A stretch of 64,000 nt of DNA from Mesorhizobium sp. (GCA_004020365.1 SAQR01000004.1:1-64000), one strand, 5' to 3'. Shown: positions 16,602 to 25,099, numbered from the stretch's first letter. The notes: a model not told the origin generated them from the sequence alone. Numbers and translations are program-made.

Positions 16602-18137
16602 ATGAGCGAGACCGATCCCGCACGCCGCTTTTCGAAAGACGCGGTGCGCAATTTCAGCAGCCCGGCCGGTGGCGATAGCCCCGGCGGGATAAACGACGTC
16701 GCCCGTCAGGTCGCGTCGCAATACCGGCGCGACACCATGTCGCCGATCATGGTCAGCGGCGTCTTGCGGATGGTCGAATTCGCGCTGCTGTTCCTGTCGG
16801 GCCTGTGCATCTATTTTTACTATGTCGGCTTCTTCAACCATCTCGCCTGGCAATATCCGCTGGCGATCACCGCCGCCTCGGCCCTCGCGGTGGTGCTGCT
16901 CGACGTCGCCGACTGCTACCAGATCGTCTCGTTTATGCGGCCGCTTGCCAATTTCGGCCGTCTGCTGGTGGTCTGGGCCGGCACCTTCGCCTTGATGGCG
17001 CTGACGGCATTCGCCATGAAGATGTCGCAAGACTATTCGCGCCTGGTTTTCGGCACCTGGTTCGTCGTCGGCTTCATGCTGATCTTCTGCCTGAGACTGC
17101 TGATGTCGAAGCTGATCCGGCGCTGGGCGCGCGACGGGCGCATGGAGCGCCGCGCCGTCATCGTCGGCGGCGGCACGGCGGCAGAAGTCCTGATCCGCTC
17201 CGTCGAAAAGCAGCCCTACAACGACATCCGCATCTGCGGCATCTTCGACGACCGCGGCGACAAACGCTCACCACCGATCGTCGCCGGCTATCCAAAACTC
17301 GGCACCGTTTCCGAGCTCATCGAGTTCGCCCGCATCGCCCGCATCGACATGCTGATCGTGTCGCTGCCGCTGACCGCCGAATCGCGCGTCCTGCAGCTTT
17401 TAAAGAAGCTGTGGGTGCTGCCTGTCGACATCCGGCTCTCGGCGCATTCGAACGCGCTGCAGTTCCGGCCGCGCGCCTATTCCTACATCGGCTCGGTGCC
17501 GATGCTCGACATCTTCGACAGGCCGATCAACGACTGGGATTCGGTCGCCAAGCGCGCCTTCGACATCGTCTTCTCGATCATCGGCATCATCGTGTTCTCG
17601 CCGGTCATGCTGGCGACCGCGATCGCCATCAAGCTCGACAGCAAGGGACCGGTGCTGTTCCACCAGAAGCGGCATGGCTTCAACAACGAGATCATCGAGG
17701 TCTACAAGTTCCGTTCGATGTACACCGACAAGGCGGACCCGACCGCCAGACAGACGGTGACCAGGAACGACCCGCGCGTCACCCGCGTCGGCCGCTTCAT
17801 CCGCAAAACCTCGATCGACGAGTTGCCGCAGTTCTTCAATTCGCTTTTCGGTTCGCTGTCGCTGGTCGGCCCGCGCCCGCACGCCATTGCCGCCCAGTCG
17901 CACAACCTGCTCTACAATGAAGTGGTCGACGGCTATTTCGCACGCCACAAGGTCAAGCCCGGCGTCACCGGCTGGGCCCAGATCAATGGCTGGCGCGGCG
18001 AGATGGATACCAACGAGAAGATCCGCATGCGGACGGAGTACGACCTCTATTATATCGAGAACTGGTCGCTGCTGTTCGATCTGAAAATCCTGTTCCTGAC
18101 ACCGATCCGGCTGCTCAATACGGAAAATGCCTATTGA
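16602..18137 (+). CDS. Undecaprenyl-phosphate glucose (hexose) phosphotransferase, WcaJ/ExoY-like initiating enzyme
   Basis: A 511-residue membrane enzyme that transfers a sugar-1-phosphate to undecaprenyl phosphate, the first step of exopolysaccharide synthesis. It has about four N-terminal membrane helices, a CoA-binding-like domain around VIVGGGTAAEVLIRSV, one more helix and the C-terminal bacterial sugar transferase domain. The latter includes KFRSMYTD, RKTSIDELPQ, SLVGPRPHA and KPGVTGWAQINGWRGE. ATG at 16602 chosen; a GTG at 16581 would add seven residues. Its stop overlaps the TTG start of the next gene. Confidence 0.92.
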   Translation: MSETDPARRFSKDAVRNFSSPAGGDSPGGINDVARQVASQYRRDTMSPIMVSGVLRMVEFALLFLSGLCIYFYYVGFFNHLAWQYPLAITAASALAVVLLDVADCYQIVSFMRPLANFGRLLVVWAGTFALMALTAFAMKMSQDYSRLVFGTWFVVGFMLIFCLRLLMSKLIRRWARDGRMERRAVIVGGGTAAEVLIRSVEKQPYNDIRICGIFDDRGDKRSPPIVAGYPKLGTVSELIEFARIARIDMLIVSLPLTAESRVLQLLKKLWVLPVDIRLSAHSNALQFRPRAYSYIGSVPMLDIFDRPINDWDSVAKRAFDIVFSIIGIIVFSPVMLATAIAIKLDSKGPVLFHQKRHGFNNEIIEVYKFRSMYTDKADPTARQTVTRNDPRVTRVGRFIRKTSIDELPQFFNSLFGSLSLVGPRPHAIAAQSHNLLYNEVVDGYFARHKVKPGVTGWAQINGWRGEMDTNEKIRMRTEYDLYYIENWSLLFDLKILFLTPIRLLNTENAY

Positions 18138-19375
18138 GCGCAGTCGCGCATGAACTCTCGCCGGCCGCGGTCAACGCCAAGCTGATCGCGCTGATTGTGT
18201 CGGGCGCGGTTTTTCTCGGCGTCTTCCTGTCCGGCTTCGTCATCGCCGAGCCGGCGCCATACGACCTCTACATGGTCGGGCTGATGGCGGTGTGGGCCCT
18301 GTTCGGCCTGCGCATTTCGCGCGCGGCGGCGCCGCTGCTGGTGCTGCTGGTGGTCATGAACATCGGCGGCATGATCGCGATGACCCAGATGTCGGATATT
18401 GCCGGCACCCCGCTCTATCTCGCCGTGTCGCTGTTCCTTGCGTTTACCGCGGTGTTCTTCGCCTCGGTGACATCGGTCCAGCCAAATCTCTACCGGGTGA
18501 TCTTCCGGGCCTATGTGATGTCGGCGGTGCTGACCTCGCTGCTTGGGATCGCAGGCTATTTCCATGCCTTCGCCGGGGCGGAGATCTTCACCAGATACGA
18601 CCGCGCCACCGGCGCCTTCCAGGATCCGAACGTGTTCGGGCCATTCCTGGTGCTGCCCGGCATCTATCTGCTCCATCTCCTGCTGACCGGCCCGGTCTCA
18701 CGCATGCCGTTGCTGGCGATGCCGCTGCTGATCATCACGGCCGGCATTTTCTTCTCGTTCTCGCGCGGTGCCTGGGGCATGTTCGGCGTTTCGGCGATCC
18801 TGCTCACCGGCGCCCTGTTCCTGCAGAGCGCCAGCGGAAAATTCCGGCTGCGTGTCGTCGTCATGACCATCGCCGCCATTTCGCTGCTGGTCATCGCGAT
18901 GCTCGTCGTCCTGCAACTGCCGGGCGTGTCAGATATGTTTTCCAGCCGCGCCCAGCTGGAACAGAGCTACGATACCGCCCGCCTCGGCCGTTTCGCCCGC
19001 TATACCTTCGGTTTCCAGATGGCGCTGGAGCACCCGCTCGGCATCGGCCCGCTGGTTTTCGGCACGATTTTCGGCGAGGACACGCACAACATCTGGCTAA
19101 AAATGCTGATGGACTATGGCTGGCTCGGCTTCGTGTCGTTCCTGACGTTGACCTGCTGGACGATAGCGGCCGGCTTCCGCATTCTCCTGCGCGACAGGCC
19201 TTGGCAGCCCTACCTTCTGTGCGCCTATGTCGCCTTCGTCGGCAATATCGCCCTGGGCACCTTCATCGACATCGATCACTGGCGCCACGTCTATCTGCTG
19301 CTCGGGCTGATCTGGGGCGCGATCGCACTGGAATACCGCCATCAGCGGCAGTTGCGGCCGGCGGCTGGGGTTTGA
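18134..19375 (+). CDS. O-antigen ligase / polysaccharide polymerase family membrane protein (Wzy/WaaL-like)
   Basis: A 413-residue protein with about ten hydrophobic segments and a large periplasmic loop containing TARLGRFARYTFGFQMALEHPLGIGP and THNIWLKMLMDYGW, the Wzy_C signature. It is the probable polymerase of the exopolysaccharide. The start is inferred to be TTG at 18134, overlapping the stop of the WcaJ-like gene (TTGA), because no ATG or GTG at the right place is in frame. It is the last gene of the plus-strand polysaccharide unit. No flippase gene (Wzx) is found in the window. Confidence 0.88.
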   Translation: MSAVAHELSPAAVNAKLIALIVSGAVFLGVFLSGFVIAEPAPYDLYMVGLMAVWALFGLRISRAAAPLLVLLVVMNIGGMIAMTQMSDIAGTPLYLAVSLFLAFTAVFFASVTSVQPNLYRVIFRAYVMSAVLTSLLGIAGYFHAFAGAEIFTRYDRATGAFQDPNVFGPFLVLPGIYLLHLLLTGPVSRMPLLAMPLLIITAGIFFSFSRGAWGMFGVSAILLTGALFLQSASGKFRLRVVVMTIAAISLLVIAMLVVLQLPGVSDMFSSRAQLEQSYDTARLGRFARYTFGFQMALEHPLGIGPLVFGTIFGEDTHNIWLKMLMDYGWLGFVSFLTLTCWTIAAGFRILLRDRPWQPYLLCAYVAFVGNIALGTFIDIDHWRHVYLLLGLIWGAIALEYRHQRQLRPAAGV

Positions 19376-19394
19376 TGATTTTCTGGGGGCAAGT

Positions 19395-19688
19395 CTAAGC
19401 ATCCCACCAAACGATGGCCGCACACAGCAAAAACACGAGCGCGGCACCCGCGATCAACATACCTCTCCGCGTTCGCCACCTTGGCGGCTCAGCCGGCACA
19501 AGCCTGAACCGCTTGGCATGCTCCGTTGCAAGTTTCAGGAGGGCTGCAGCCGTTTCGCGCGGCGTCCACCCCTTCGCTTCCGAGGCGGTCACCAAGGCTG
19601 CAAATGCGACTTCCAAGGCGACTTCACAGTTGACGTCTCGATCTGGGCTGCCCTTTGGCAATATGGGTGGTTGCACGGCTTGGGACAT
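19395..19688 (-). CDS. Small hypothetical membrane-anchored protein
   Basis: A 97-residue protein of unknown function. The N-terminal half is soluble and helical (CEVALEVAFAALVTASEAKGWTPRETAAALLKLA). One membrane segment lies close to the C-terminus (MLIAGAALVFLLCAAIVWW), so it would be tail-anchored. The helical part with its WTPRETAAAL segment resembles small unnamed rhizobial proteins. ATG at 19688 chosen over 19739 because the extra residues look non-native. It lies at the edge of the decayed region. Confidence 0.5.
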   Translation of the reverse strand: MSQAVQPPILPKGSPDRDVNCEVALEVAFAALVTASEAKGWTPRETAAALLKLATEHAKRFRLVPAEPPRWRTRRGMLIAGAALVFLLCAAIVWWDA

Positions 19689-19794
19689 GCACACAAAGCG
19701 GCTCGCGGATGAAAGGTTCCCGCGTTTCGAGCCCTTCACTTTCGAAGATCACCATTTCGTCTTCAGCCAGTTCGTCGACGGCCGCACCGATACT

Positions 19795-19900
19795 TTAGCG
19801 GTAGCCGTCGAACTTGACCTCGCGAAGCCAGTTGGCACCCTCGGGAGGCTTCTCAACCAAGATCGGGCATTAGTGGCAGGACAAACTTCAAACGCATGCA
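19795..19900 (-). pseudogene. Remnant of an ATP-dependent DNA ligase (LigD-type ligase domain)
   Basis: The minus strand encodes VEKPPEGANWLREVKFDGYR, which matches the start of the adenylation domain of LigD-type ligases; the KFDGYR lysine is the adenylated residue. A stop follows GYR immediately. A one-base frameshift separates this part from the preceding residues FVLPLMPDL. Nothing of the remaining domain is recognisable. This is a short dead fragment, not a functional gene. Confidence 0.7.
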
Positions 19901-20234
19901 TTGACTCGCAAAACCGCGATTCAATTAGCATGCTCTTAATTAGTTCCGGAAAATTTTAACGAATCGTTGACCGCGCCGTCCTATTCTGGGACAGCGCGGT
20001 CTAAACCCCAAACGGGCTGCGCTGGCGGCTCCGGCAATTCGCCTTCCCGCGCTACTGTCGGAGCCGCTACCACACTCCTCCAAAATACCAGCAGTGGTTG
20101 AATTAACTGTTACCGCACGTGCTTTCCAGTACGTTTCCCCAGTCGTTAGACTTTGATGGAACAGGGTCCCGCCTCGTCCGGACCCCATCGTTCGATCGGA
20201 GAACCAACTGTGCGCTGGCGATCGACGGCTTAAC

Positions 20235-20745
20235 TTAAAAGCGTGGGTAAGCCGCAGTCGGCACTGCAAATCCGCTGTCCGACGCATAGCGCGCCACGCC
20301 CTTGGTGATGCGAACTCATCCAGCCAGCCGTTCATGTCTACATTTTGAGCGTCGCCGGCACCGTGAAGAACCACTCCAAAGCGCTTCCCATCAAGCCACC
20401 TTGCCCATGATCCCGCGGGAATTGGCATCAAGCACCGCAAATCCGACAAACGCCTCGATTGTGAACTGGCCGGAACCAAATTGCAGGCCAGCGCCGTTAG
20501 GCATGTGTTCCGGTCTCCGGAGCCGTCGAAAAGGACAGAACTCGCCCCAAATGTGGACTGCGCCGCATCCAGTTGCGCGCTGCCGACGAAGGTGAGTGAC
20601 CTAGCGAACGAGCTCTCGTCGGTCGAAGTTCTCGCCCCATCGGCTCCATCGAAGCCGCAGAGCAAGACAACGCTGGAGAAGCTCGGATCAGCGACCGTCA
20701 CGTTGATGCTGAAAGAAGCAAGATCAGCGGTGGCGTGTTTGCTCG
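20235..20745 (-). pseudogene. Frameshifted LamG-domain phage/structural protein remnant
   Basis: The minus strand reads SSVVLLCGFDGADGARTSTD and then FGASSVLFDGSGDR in one frame. After a frameshift comes LQFGSGQFTIEAFVGFAVLD followed by SRGIMGK, then NGWLDE in another frame, and finally ITKGVARYASDSGFAVPTAA with YPRF and a stop. These are successive blocks of the LamG/concanavalin-like domain found in many prophage tail and virion-associated proteins. At least three frame changes are needed to join them, so the gene is dead. The upstream N-terminus is not recognisable. Confidence 0.75.
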
Positions 20746-20856
20746 ACAGAATCGACTGGCGCAATTCACGCTGGACGCAGCGCCCGGCGAAGGCCGGTTG
20801 AGGTCGGCTAGGACGTTTCTGCTGGGATTTGGGCGCTGGACGTAGTAGCTTTGGCC

Positions 20857-21184
20857 ATGTCCGAGATCGCTCTTCTCCGTGCCCGACTGGGCGCCTTCGA
20901 GGTCCGCTCCCGAACGGCGGAGGTCGAGTTGGCCGAGGCGCGCGCGGTGGTCTCGACCTCCGAGACGGATGATCGCGCATCTCAGGCTGGAGATCGCCAA
21001 ACTCCGCCGCGTGCAGTATTGGCCGCAACTCCGACATCGACCCGAGTGCCTGGCTCGCGGATTGTGCTAGCCCTGCACGCCGAACCTGCCCGTCTCGCGC
21101 CTGCTGGAGTTGCTTCCGTGGAACTGGGCGCGCGGGACCGGCGACACCTCGGCTGTGCTCGTTGAGGCGGTGGCTGCGGCATGA
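20857..21184 (+). pseudogene. IS66-family transposase remnant (internally deleted)
   Basis: The N-terminal part reads AHLRLEIAKLRRVQY in one frame, the leucine-rich segment typical of the IS66 TnpC N-terminus. About 100 bases later the frame LPVSRLLELLPWNWARGTGD ends in a stop at 21182-21184, matching the IS66 C-terminus (ELLPWNW). Nearly all of the catalytic core is missing. The family is assigned by these two end motifs; no terminal inverted repeats could be located. Confidence 0.65.
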
Positions 21185-21246
21185 CCACGAGCGCCGTGGT
21201 TAGCTGATGCTCAACCTGATTGGTCCGATAGTCACATGGTGGCGAG

Positions 21247-22095
21247 ATGACCCAACCTACCAAAGGTGGCCCCAGGCGCATCCTATCGGCCCTTCAAGGC
21301 CGTGGTGCACGAGTGGCAACGAAATTACATCTTACTCTTCTCTCCACGTTCTATGTGGCGCGCCAGACGTTATCAAGAAATGCCGATGCAAAGGCGAGAC
21401 TGGGCAACAAGGCTAAGTGGACTATCGGCCTCCTCAACGAGCGTGATTGGCAAGAGTCGTACCATTCCAGTGAGCCGGAGGCTGCTCAATTCCAAGCCGA
21501 GGCTCAGAACCTAGAGTGTCCCATACGGGATCCGATGATCACAAAATATTTATCGACAGAATCTCGTACCGACATTGCCATCATCGATGTCGGGGCCGGG
21601 GCAATCACCCAAGTTGGGTATACGCATCCAGGTAAGAACATATCCATCACGCCTGTCGATCCCCTGGCTGATCACTATGCTAACGTGCTGCGCAAGAGGG
21701 GCGTCAAGCTGCCGTTCCCGACGGTTAAGGGTTACGGCGAGACGCTACTGAGCCAGTTTTCGCGGGCTAGCTTTGACATTGCATATGCGAGAAATTCTCT
21801 CGACCACACCTATGACCCAATAGCCACGATCGCGAATATGCTCGAACTTGTCAGAGACGATGGCGTGGTTTTGCTCCGCCATTACCGAGATGAAGCCGAG
21901 GGCGGCGAATACCAAGGGCTGCACCAGTGGAACTTCGATTGCAAAGATGACCGGTTCGTCATCTGGAACAAGGACACGCATGTGCTTGTTGACAAAGCTC
22001 TCGGCCCGAATGCCAAAGTCTCATGTTCCGTTCATCTTGCACGGAAGGGAGAGTGGCGTGACGAGATCCTAGTCATGATTACAAAGGTTGCTTGA
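21247..22095 (+). CDS. Class I SAM-dependent methyltransferase-like protein
   Basis: A 282-residue frame with a Rossmann-type glycine motif IAIIDVGAGAITQVG at about residues 111-125 and an acidic turn ITPVDPLADHY. The post-motif region SFDIAYARNSLDHTYDP is followed by MLELVRDDGVVLLRHYRDE, which resembles the methyltransferase-11 pattern. The substrate is unknown. The gene is visibly less GC-rich than its neighbours and sits alone among phage and IS debris, so it was probably acquired. The start is uncertain: the first 60 residues look unlike the rest, and a later start is possible. Confidence 0.65.
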   Translation: MTQPTKGGPRRILSALQGRGARVATKLHLTLLSTFYVARQTLSRNADAKARLGNKAKWTIGLLNERDWQESYHSSEPEAAQFQAEAQNLECPIRDPMITKYLSTESRTDIAIIDVGAGAITQVGYTHPGKNISITPVDPLADHYANVLRKRGVKLPFPTVKGYGETLLSQFSRASFDIAYARNSLDHTYDPIATIANMLELVRDDGVVLLRHYRDEAEGGEYQGLHQWNFDCKDDRFVIWNKDTHVLVDKALGPNAKVSCSVHLARKGEWRDEILVMITKVA

Positions 22096-22680
22096 ACCGC
22101 CTGGTGAGAGGGAGGCTTGTTGGTTTGAGTCCTACGCGACCATTTTGATGGTCTCAAGGGCTGCGTAGTAGTCGTTCTCCGCCTCGGCATGTCCTCGTCG
22201 CTCGTGGCTCCTAGCCATCCGAGATCGAGATTCCAGAGCGTGTCGTGATCCGGTTCGACGTTGCGTCGTTTATCCTTCTTACGTCTTACCGGCACGTCGG
22301 CGCCTCGCGTTGGTGGACCGAATTCCCTCTCCGCCCGAAGACGGTGAGTAGGTGAGGAATCGACCGTCTGGCCACCGAAGAAAGTCGCAGCCATAGATTC
22401 GGATGTCTGGCGCAGCTCCGTGTCGAACCTAGCGACGCATGGAAATCGCCCGTCACCCGCATGGGCGGCAGGCTCATACGCATTTCGGGTTCCTTAGAGA
22501 GTTACGAAGGCTAGATTCGGAGTAGCCGAGGCGCACGAATGCAGAACATTCGAGCTTTCACTTCGGGACTTTTCGGCACTCCGGGTTTCGAAAACGGCCG
22601 ATTTGAGCGCCTTTCGCGCTGAAAATGGAAAAAGGCGCCGCTGGCGCCTTCAATAAGATCTAGGGATTTCAAGGAATTAA
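22096..22680. other. Non-coding or decayed stretch between the methyltransferase-like gene and tRNA-Pro
   Basis: There is no credible intact gene in these 585 bases. On the minus strand at about 22140-22200 a short frame ends AEAENDYYAALETIKMVA and then a stop, which looks like the C-terminus of a lost protein of unknown type. I could not find a second copy of the tRNA 3' end that would mark an attachment site. Confidence 0.45.
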
Positions 22681-22757
<77 letters not shown>

Positions 22758-22835
22758 GACCGGTCGCGATGTATCGTGATAACCCGGTTCGGGTCAACCG
22801 AATTCGGCGGCCGTCGTGCCGATGCCCGGCATGGT

Positions 22836-22890
22836 GGATTTGAAGTTCCTGCTCCGTTGGACGTCGTCAGCATTCAGGAACTTCAAATCC
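22836..22890. repeat. 16-base perfect inverted repeat between tRNA-Pro and the XRE-type gene
   Basis: GGATTTGAAGTTCCTG (22836-22851) has its exact complement at 22875-22890, with a 23-base loop. It lies downstream of the XRE-type gene and upstream of the tRNA, both on the minus strand. No T-run follows it on either strand, so a plain intrinsic terminator is not convincing. Confidence 0.8.
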
Positions 22891-22932
22891 AGAATCACAC
22901 TCGTTTGTCTGGCTTGATCCTCTGGCTCGCTG

Positions 22933-23220
22933 TTATGAGACGGGCCGTCGATTTTCCACGGATTGTGTCAGCACGGCTGCATCGATCAGCGCGTCTTCCG
23001 GAAGCCGGAGCGCGGAGGCTATTCGCCGAAGCTTCGACAAATCTGCATTCTTGCCGGTCTCGATGTCCGCGATCTCATCGACCGACAGTCCGCACGTCAG
23101 AGACAGCTCTTCCATGCTGTATCCCCTGGTTTCTCGGATTGCCTTGAGGGCGCTGTGGTCGGGCGCAGCTTCGGTTGCCGACAGTTCGGAAAAAGCTTCG
23201 CTTGTTGCTATTTGGGGCAT
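22933..23220 (-). CDS. Small helix-turn-helix (XRE/Cro-CI type) protein
   Basis: A 95-residue protein with a single XRE-type helix-turn-helix at about residues 25-75 (LKAIRETRGYSMEELSLTCG, then LSVDEIADIETGK). The C-terminal tail ALRLPEDALIDAAV follows. It is probably a DNA-binding regulator; the target is unknown. No toxin or other partner gene is adjacent. ATG at 23220. The gene borders the tRNA-linked accessory region and may belong to it. Confidence 0.72.
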   Translation of the reverse strand: MPQIATSEAFSELSATEAAPDHSALKAIRETRGYSMEELSLTCGLSVDEIADIETGKNADLSKLRRIASALRLPEDALIDAAVLTQSVENRRPVS

Positions 23221-23602
23221 TTGGCAACTCCGTGGATTTAAAGAGTTTGATCAAATCAAGAAGTTGCCTGAGACGACGCAGAGAATGCCCTCTCGATGGT
23301 GATTTGCCAAGCGCCAAAAATGCCGTCACGGCATCGTGATTCCGGACGGAGCAGCCGAGCACAGGCCCCGGCGGCACCGGCACGGGACCGTCATCCCGAT
23401 CGGGTCTTTGACTGGCCGATCGCCGAATTGTTCGACCGTTCTGAGCCGCTCCCTTGTTAAGCGGCTGTCGCTAGCCCATCAGCCGTTTTGAGCGGATCGA
23501 ATCTCAGCGGCGGGAGCCTAAGCACGCAGAACGCGTCAGCGGGCTGCGAATTTTCTTGAACCGACGCGTGAACCTTTTCTCTCCGGGCCGCACCAAGACG
23601 GT
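23221..23602. other. Intergenic region without recognisable gene
   Basis: These 382 bases lie between the divergent XRE-type gene and the small plus-strand genes. No credible open frame, RNA gene or strong hairpin was found. Presumed promoters for both sides lie here, but none could be located. Confidence 0.4.
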
Positions 23603-23683
23603 ATGGACGCTACAAAGGCAGTCCCCAACCAGAAGGACGCCCTGACGGCGATCCTCGATCCAGAGAAGGAAATGCTCAAATGA
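23603..23683 (+). CDS. Possible 26-residue leader peptide upstream of a small exported protein
   Basis: ATG at 23603 opens a frame of 26 residues (MDATKAVPNQKDALTAILDP, then EKEMLK) whose TGA overlaps the ATG of the next gene in ATGA. Such an overlap suggests translational coupling. There is no recognisable homology and the size is small, so it may be chance. The AGAAGGA before the overlap would also serve as ribosome binding site for the downstream gene. Confidence 0.3.
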   Translation: MDATKAVPNQKDALTAILDPEKEMLK

Positions 23684-23958
23684 CTGATATTTCGAACTTC
23701 AAGCGCCTGTCGCTCGCCGCTGCCATCGTCGTCTCGGCCTTCGGCTCGATTTCAGTGCCTAGCTCGGCCTTCGCCAACGGCACGCATCCCACCGGCGACG
23801 GCGGCGCGGTTTGTAAGGGCGCGGGTCACTGCCTGGTGCTGCAGCTCGACTGCAAGGGTACCTACACGGACGCCACCGACTCCAACGGCACCGTCTACGG
23901 CAAGTGCAGCCAGACCGCGCAGGTCAGCCCGAAGAACAAGCTCAAGCTCGCGCGCTGA
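23680..23958 (+). CDS. Small secreted, cysteine-containing hypothetical protein
   Basis: A 92-residue protein with a clear Sec signal peptide (FKRLSLAAAIVVSAFGSISV, then a cut near SAFA-NG at about residue 33). The mature part of about 60 residues has four cysteines (CKGAGHC, LDCKG, YGKC) that could form two disulfides in the periplasm. Function unknown. The ribosome binding site AAGGA lies seven bases before the ATG. No neighbour suggests a pathway. Confidence 0.65.
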   Translation: MTDISNFKRLSLAAAIVVSAFGSISVPSSAFANGTHPTGDGGAVCKGAGHCLVLQLDCKGTYTDATDSNGTVYGKCSQTAQVSPKNKLKLAR

Positions 23959-24010
23959 TCGAACCTGTAGTCAACGAAATGGCGGCCGTCCGGGCCGTCA
24001 TTTTCTTGTC

Positions 24011-24349
24011 TCAACGTGCCGATCTCGATCTCGTTCGCGACGTTTTCTGCTGGCGACTGAGGAACAGGCTGGCGACGAGCCCGACCACAACCAGACCGAC
24101 AGCGGCCGCTGTCGCGGGATGGTCGCGGGCTGTCTTCTCTATCACCCTGCCCTGCCTCCTGATCGCAGGCAGAGCGTCACTGAAGCGCTCGGCAAGGTCC
24201 GAGTAATAGTCCGACGCGGTGTCACGCCCGTCCTCGTAATAGGCGCTGCCGCGCCTGGAAACGGCCTTCCTCAGCGCCGCCAGTTCCCTGGAGAGGGCCG
24301 CGACCTGTTTTTCGAGATCGATGTCGGAGAGGGTCGAAAATGATACCAT
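24011..24349 (-). CDS. Small DUF883/ElaB-like membrane protein
   Basis: A 112-residue protein with an N-terminal helical segment (LSDIDLEKQVAALSRELAAL, coiled coil), a charged middle and a C-terminal membrane helix (ATAAAVGLVVVGLVASLFL) preceded by ARDHP. This is the layout of DUF883/ElaB/YqjD proteins, which tether to the inner membrane and in E. coli bind ribosomes in stationary phase. The assignment rests on architecture rather than detailed identity. The basic tail RQQKTSRTRSRSAR is notable. Confidence 0.68.
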   Translation of the reverse strand: MVSFSTLSDIDLEKQVAALSRELAALRKAVSRRGSAYYEDGRDTASDYYSDLAERFSDALPAIRRQGRVIEKTARDHPATAAAVGLVVVGLVASLFLSRQQKTSRTRSRSAR

Positions 24350-24427
24350 GACAGGCTTCCTTCTTTTGCGAAGGAACGCACGATCGCAAAACCGGTTCCG
24401 GTCTTTGCCGCGACCGATCGGGGCCTA

Positions 24428-24470
24428 GAGCGGGTAGCATCAGAAGGGATTCATGCCACCCGCTTGGTGT
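24428..24470. repeat. Short dispersed palindrome
   Basis: GAGCGGGTAGCATCA pairs imperfectly with TTCATGCCACCCGCTTGGTG across AAGGGA. It belongs to the same general class as the palindrome upstream of the Wzc-like gene. It lies between the DUF883-like gene and the MerR-type gene. Confidence 0.6.
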
Positions 24471-24540
24471 TCGCAGTCGTTATGCCAACCCGCCGGGCAC
24501 CATCGGGCCGGCCCAGGGGCTAATCCCCTGTGCAGAGGGA

Positions 24541-25083
24541 CTAGCGCACCTGATCGAGCAGGCGCTTGCATTCCAGAAGGTCGAACAGCGCCTCCTGCAG
24601 CAAAGCGCGATTGTCGCGCGAGAGTTTCGACGTGCCCGGCTGCACCGGGCCTTCGTCGTCGGTCTTGCCCAGGCCGAAAAAGCGCCGGCTGGGTTTCACC
24701 TTGGGCTCGCCGACCAGCATCTCGTCATCGGCGCCGCGCGGCTGGGCCGCCGGCGTCAGCGGCACCGCATCGGCCTGCCGGCGCTGCGAGATCGCCTCGA
24801 CGGCCGCCATGTCGCCATTGCCGATGGCGACCAGGAAATGATTGCCGTTCTCGCGCAACAGCTTCTGCACACCCTTGATCGTGTATCCCTGATCGTAGAG
24901 CATGTGGCGTATGCCCTTGATCAGTTCGACATCCTGCGGCCGGTAGTAGCGACGGCCGCCGCCGCGCTTCATCGGCTTGATCTGGTTGAAACGCGTTTCC
25001 CAAAAACGCAGCACATGCTGCGGCAGGTCGAGGTCTTCTGCGACCTCACTGATGGTGCGGAAAGCGTCGGGGCTCTTGTCCAT
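24541..25083 (-). CDS. MerR family transcriptional regulator (alphaproteobacterial ihfA-linked type)
   Basis: A 180-residue regulator with an N-terminal winged helix: [20 protein letters not shown], then WETRF and [19 protein letters not shown]. It lacks the classical metal-binding cysteines. This protein is found next to ihfA in many alphaproteobacteria; its signal and targets are unknown. The start at 25083 (ATG) is chosen because GAGGA lies upstream at a good distance. An in-frame start at 25098 would add five residues. Same strand as ihfA, 195 bases downstream of it. Confidence 0.88.
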   Translation of the reverse strand: MDKSPDAFRTISEVAEDLDLPQHVLRFWETRFNQIKPMKRGGGRRYYRPQDVELIKGIRHMLYDQGYTIKGVQKLLRENGNHFLVAIGNGDMAAVEAISQRRQADAVPLTPAAQPRGADDEMLVGEPKVKPSRRFFGLGKTDDEGPVQPGTSKLSRDNRALLQEALFDLLECKRLLDQVR

Positions 25084-25099
25084 GGGCGAAATCCTCACG

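Noticed and set aside
19940-21037. 365-codon minus-strand frame as an intact gene
   Set aside because: Only its middle part matches a LamG protein, and the match continues in other frames; the frame is a by-product of a frameshifted pseudogene.
22096-22680. Attachment-site duplicate of the tRNA-Pro 3' end
   Set aside because: I looked for the sequence TCGGAGTGGCCGGATTCGAA in the island interval and found no second copy by eye.
24453-24878. Plus-strand proline-rich frame opposite the MerR-type gene
   Set aside because: Shadow of a conserved regulator gene; low-complexity composition.
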